DNA from: Vermamoeba vermiformis
Lineage: Eukaryota > Tubulinea > Echinamoebida
Length of the DNA stretch: 64,000 bases
Assembly (NCBI GenBank): GCA_045837725.1
Contig: JBEWZL010000066.1
Coordinates: forward strand, 434,001-498,000
Reading direction: 5' to 3'
The first letter of the stretch is position 1. Each line of letters opens with the position of its first letter. Below the pieces are notes generated by a model. It was given only the letters and a program-made list of their open reading frames with translations. It ran no database searches and was not told where the DNA came from. Both the position numbers and the translations under genes were made by a program. Shown here piece after piece: positions 61,501-64,000 of this stretch.

Positions 61501-62632
61501 AAGAGCAGCTCAATACGCTCGACAAAACTGGTCAGAGTCCATTCCACGCTTTACTGTGCACCAACTACGTGCGCCCAAGTTATTACTCAACGCGATCACC
61601 GACGTTCAAACCAGGGTATGTGACATGTATTCTGTAAATGAGCAGTATTAACTCCTGCGTAGTGTGACAAAGATCGTCAAGATGTGCTTGGACAAAGGTG
61701 CCGATATTGCAGTTACGACTTCAGACGACGAGAACAGTCTCACTATGGCTTGCAGGAACAATGTTTACAGTGATATTCTAGAGCTTTTGCTTAACCACAG
61801 CACCAGCGGTAAGTCACTCTTCCGAAGTCTTTTATCTTCTAATTATGGCTCAGAAGCGTTGGGCAACACGGTTGACAGCAGCGGTGACACGCTGTTGCAT
61901 AAAATCCTCAGTGTCAATCGCGATACCCGCGACGAAAATGACGCTGCCGTTACTCTGCTTCTAGAGCGGTTTCCGGAGCTCATCAACGAGTACAATAATG
62001 AAGGCTTTACACCGCTGATGGTCTTTATCAAGGATTTCGATTACAGCAGTTACAACAGGGTACGAGAGACTATTCGCAATCCTTAACAGGACCCTAACAA
62101 TTGGCACAGGGAACTCCACCCAAGTCGAAAGTCAGCGAAACTCTGTTGAAGTTCAAAGGCATCGATGTCAATGCACGCAGCCAGAGCACGGGTGAAACTG
62201 CACTGCATTTATTGTGCTCGTGGTGGTTCCCGTTCAGCATTTTTGGTGCATTCTACAACAACTCTGATTTGTTTTACCACCTCGGAAATGATAACATGCT
62301 CGTTCAACTGATTGAGGGTAAGTCACTTAAAGTTTTGGCAGAGCATCTAACAATTCGACGTAGCCGGTGCCGATCCGTCTATTCAGGATAATTCCGGAAG
62401 AACTTGCTATGATATTTTACCAAACCTTCGCCAGATTGTAGATAAATATGGACAATTCATGCTTCGGAAGGCAAAATTATCCGCTCTTCCCAAGCTGGAG
62501 CAAGAACTGGGTGAGAATCAACAAACGAGAATCTTGGACATGCTTCAAGTTACATTTGCACATCCCCAACATGGTGCCAATAATGATCAGAATGATGACG
62601 ATAATGATCTTGGATTTGGTTTGTTTGACTGA
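58572..62632 (+). CDS. Large ankyrin-repeat protein
   Basis: The frame opens at an ATG at 58572 (MVFTTILTNSIPTRRNSIWK). About 17 exons encode roughly 1,100 residues of ankyrin repeats, for example VFGSTLFHKFVDADT, GDTALHKAVKMNRIWHA, EGRTPLCYANHEEAVHELLK, SGYTALHYAFLPELKEE, GTTPLQLAAYAQKEELVKLL, GKTALHYLCACTSVTEDIKK, GETPIHDTLRKSNWQNLKTL, GDTLLHKILSVNRDTRDEND, GETALHLLCSWWFPF. It ends with an acidic tail (NNDQNDDDNDLGFGLFD) and TGA at 62632. No signal or membrane segment is visible. One repeat needs a +1 step at AAA TAG (59071-59076): skipping one base gives an exactly 33-residue repeat into ISVGANVNARN. Near 61367-61395 the frame also changes (GELPLHL to NEFGSTPCSL); a later acceptor (GAGGAAG) could explain that one. 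Probably a scaffold or adaptor; partners unknown. Confidence 0.8.
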
Positions 62633-62707
62633 AAATGGAGGGTTTGTTGGGTCATTTTATAATAAATATTGGGGCTTGTTTTACATAATTAGAAATATAT
62701 ATATTAT

Positions 62708-64000
62708 CTACAGGTCGGCAGATTGACTGGTGCTTGTATGCGTGTTAACCCCAGCGAGCGACTGACGCGTCTGACGATTCTTGGACGCGTTGTTCGATTT
62801 GTCCGTGGAGGAGTTACTGGAACCATTCTTGCGGAAGAAGATCAACGACTGCATCAAGTCGAGAGTGTCCAACACTACGAAGATACAGAACCAGAGAGAG
62901 CCGCGACCTGAAGGTGAGGACAGGCCAGTGATAACTACAGCCAGGAACAGTGCTGCATTAGCGATCAAACAGATTCCAACACCGATAGCCCTGAACGTGA
63001 TCTGTTATTTGCTAGTCAGTACTTTCATCAATAGAGGCAATACTACAGAAGAACTTACGCGTTCAAGTCGCTTCTTGGTGCTTTTTTTATGTTTTAAAAT
63101 GACGATGATCTTTCCTGCGGTGACCAAGTAGAATATGGCGAGACCAAGGGAGACTGCTGCGTTGAAAGACCCGTTGACTTGAGTCCAAGTGGTTGTCGGC
63201 ACCGCTACAGAATGTTTAATTCAAACTGCTAAATTGTACTTTTTCTTGCAGCTACGTACTAATTGGATAAACGAAAGCAATGGCACGGAGTGTTCCGAAT
63301 GCGATCTCACAACCAAACAACAGGCCGATAATGATGAAGAAAGGCACTTTGAATTTACCCACGAGTTGGTTGACATTGAGTGACATGCCGTGGATGACAT
63401 CGTGCCTAATAAAGGCATCGTTAATATCAAACCAAGAACCGGACGATAGAGTTAACTTACCAATAGAAGGTGATGAGAATAGTGACCGTTAGTGTGAACG
63501 GTTGCGACAAAGTCCATAATGCATGGCCAGCTGAATACGGGTAAATTTGCCGAGAAAACAGTGGATCCACTACAAGAAGATGGTTAAGACCAAATAGTTA
63601 TATTCGACAACGTAGCACCGCAATGTTACAAAAATGAAATCTAAAAATACTCACCGGCAACGTAAGCAAAGCGAACTAAAAAAATAGTTGGTTAATAAAT
63701 AACTCACCTTGATCGTTTAAAGATCAGACTGACTTATATTTCCCGAAATGATCAACACCAAGCAAATAATAGGCAATTTTCGGCGTGTTCCGTGCGCCAA
63801 CAAGTTAAGCATAAGGTTCACTGCGCTAAATACAATCAAGAAAGCGGAGTAGGTGCCCAAAAACGCCGAGAAGAATGGCATAAAGGTTTCGTTCCATATT
63901 AACCAAGGATTATTGCCTAATAAAAATATTGAATTTAGCAAAATTTATACAGTCGAAAATTAATCTAAAAAAGGGTTTTCTGAATTAAACGTGAATTAAG
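62708..64000 (-). CDS. Multi-pass membrane protein, possibly seven-helix (5' end outside window)
   Basis: Small exons on the minus strand give successive hydrophobic helices: FFSAFLGTYSAFLIVFSAVN, LPIICLVLIISGNI, a short VRFAYVAVDPLFSRQIYPYS link, LSQPFTLTVTILITFYW, VPFFIIIGLLFGCEIAFGTL, NAAVSLGLAIFYLVTAGKII, AIGVGICLIANAALFLAVVI and SLWFCIFVVLDTLDLMQSLI. A long polar tail rich in Ser, Asn and Arg ends at TAG 62708 (THTSTSQSADL). The count fits a 7-TM receptor-like protein of the kind common in amoebae, but no family motif is certain. Its N-terminus lies beyond 64000. It converges with the ankyrin gene (75 bp). Confidence 0.75.

Noticed and set aside
1-64000. tRNA or rRNA genes, CRISPR arrays, telomere repeats, transposons, retroelements
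   Set aside because: Scanned by eye on both strands; no A/B-box pairs, direct-repeat arrays, transposase or reverse-transcriptase-like frames were seen.

Overview
The window is nuclear DNA of a compact, intron-rich eukaryote. About 27 protein genes lie on both strands, usually 75 to 900 bp apart. Introns are mostly 45-100 nt, with GTAAG/GTACG donors, AG acceptors and a clear CTAAC/CTAAT branch point just before the acceptor. There are no operons, CRISPR arrays, rRNA or convincing tRNA genes, and I saw no retroelement, DNA transposon or virus-like remnant. The gene mix (F-box/LRR proteins, an ankyrin-RasGEF fusion, an ependymin-like secreted protein, a G8/CEMIP-like protein, soluble fumarate reductase fused to cytochrome b5, a CPAGYYCP-type ABCG transporter, a sedolisin and many solenoid-repeat proteins) fits an amoebozoan, perhaps a protosteloid or other mycetozoan-like amoeba. 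The organism is inferred from gene content only.

Layout. 1-9.4 kb: partial G8/CEMIP-like secreted protein (-), Cys-rich basic protein (+), HIT-like protein (-), F-box/LRR protein (-), NAD-dependent epimerase-like protein (-), GH13 alpha-glucosidase/amylase-like enzyme (-), small F-box protein (+). 9.6-19.2 kb: large helical protein ending in a CaaX box (+), ependymin-like protein (-), diverged Ras-like GTPase (-), membrane-anchored M28 aminopeptidase (-), HAD phosphatase (-). 19.6-31.8 kb: four tandem minus-strand paralogues (A-D) of an unrecognised ankyrin-like solenoid family, with a small acidic gene between B and C. 32-43 kb: FG-GAP protein (+), ABCG transporter (-), fumarate reductase-cytochrome b5 (-). 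42.9-64 kb: ankyrin/coiled-coil/RasGEF protein (-), P4-ATPase flippase (+), sedolisin (+), GPI-anchored-looking beta-propeller protein (+), a second F-box/LRR protein (+), a large ankyrin protein (+) and a partial multi-pass membrane protein (-).

The genes do not form one pathway. Themes are extracellular or lysosomal digestion (sedolisin, M28, G8 protein), signalling (Ras-like GTPase, RasGEF), ubiquitin ligase adaptors (three F-box proteins) and solenoid scaffolds. The most unusual region is the four-gene tandem family. Several solenoid or unrecognised genes also need a +1 change of frame to read through (best supported in paralogues A and C and in the large ankyrin gene), while the conserved enzyme and transporter genes read cleanly. 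This may be insertion-type assembly error, gene decay, tiny introns or true frameshifting, and the sequence alone cannot decide.
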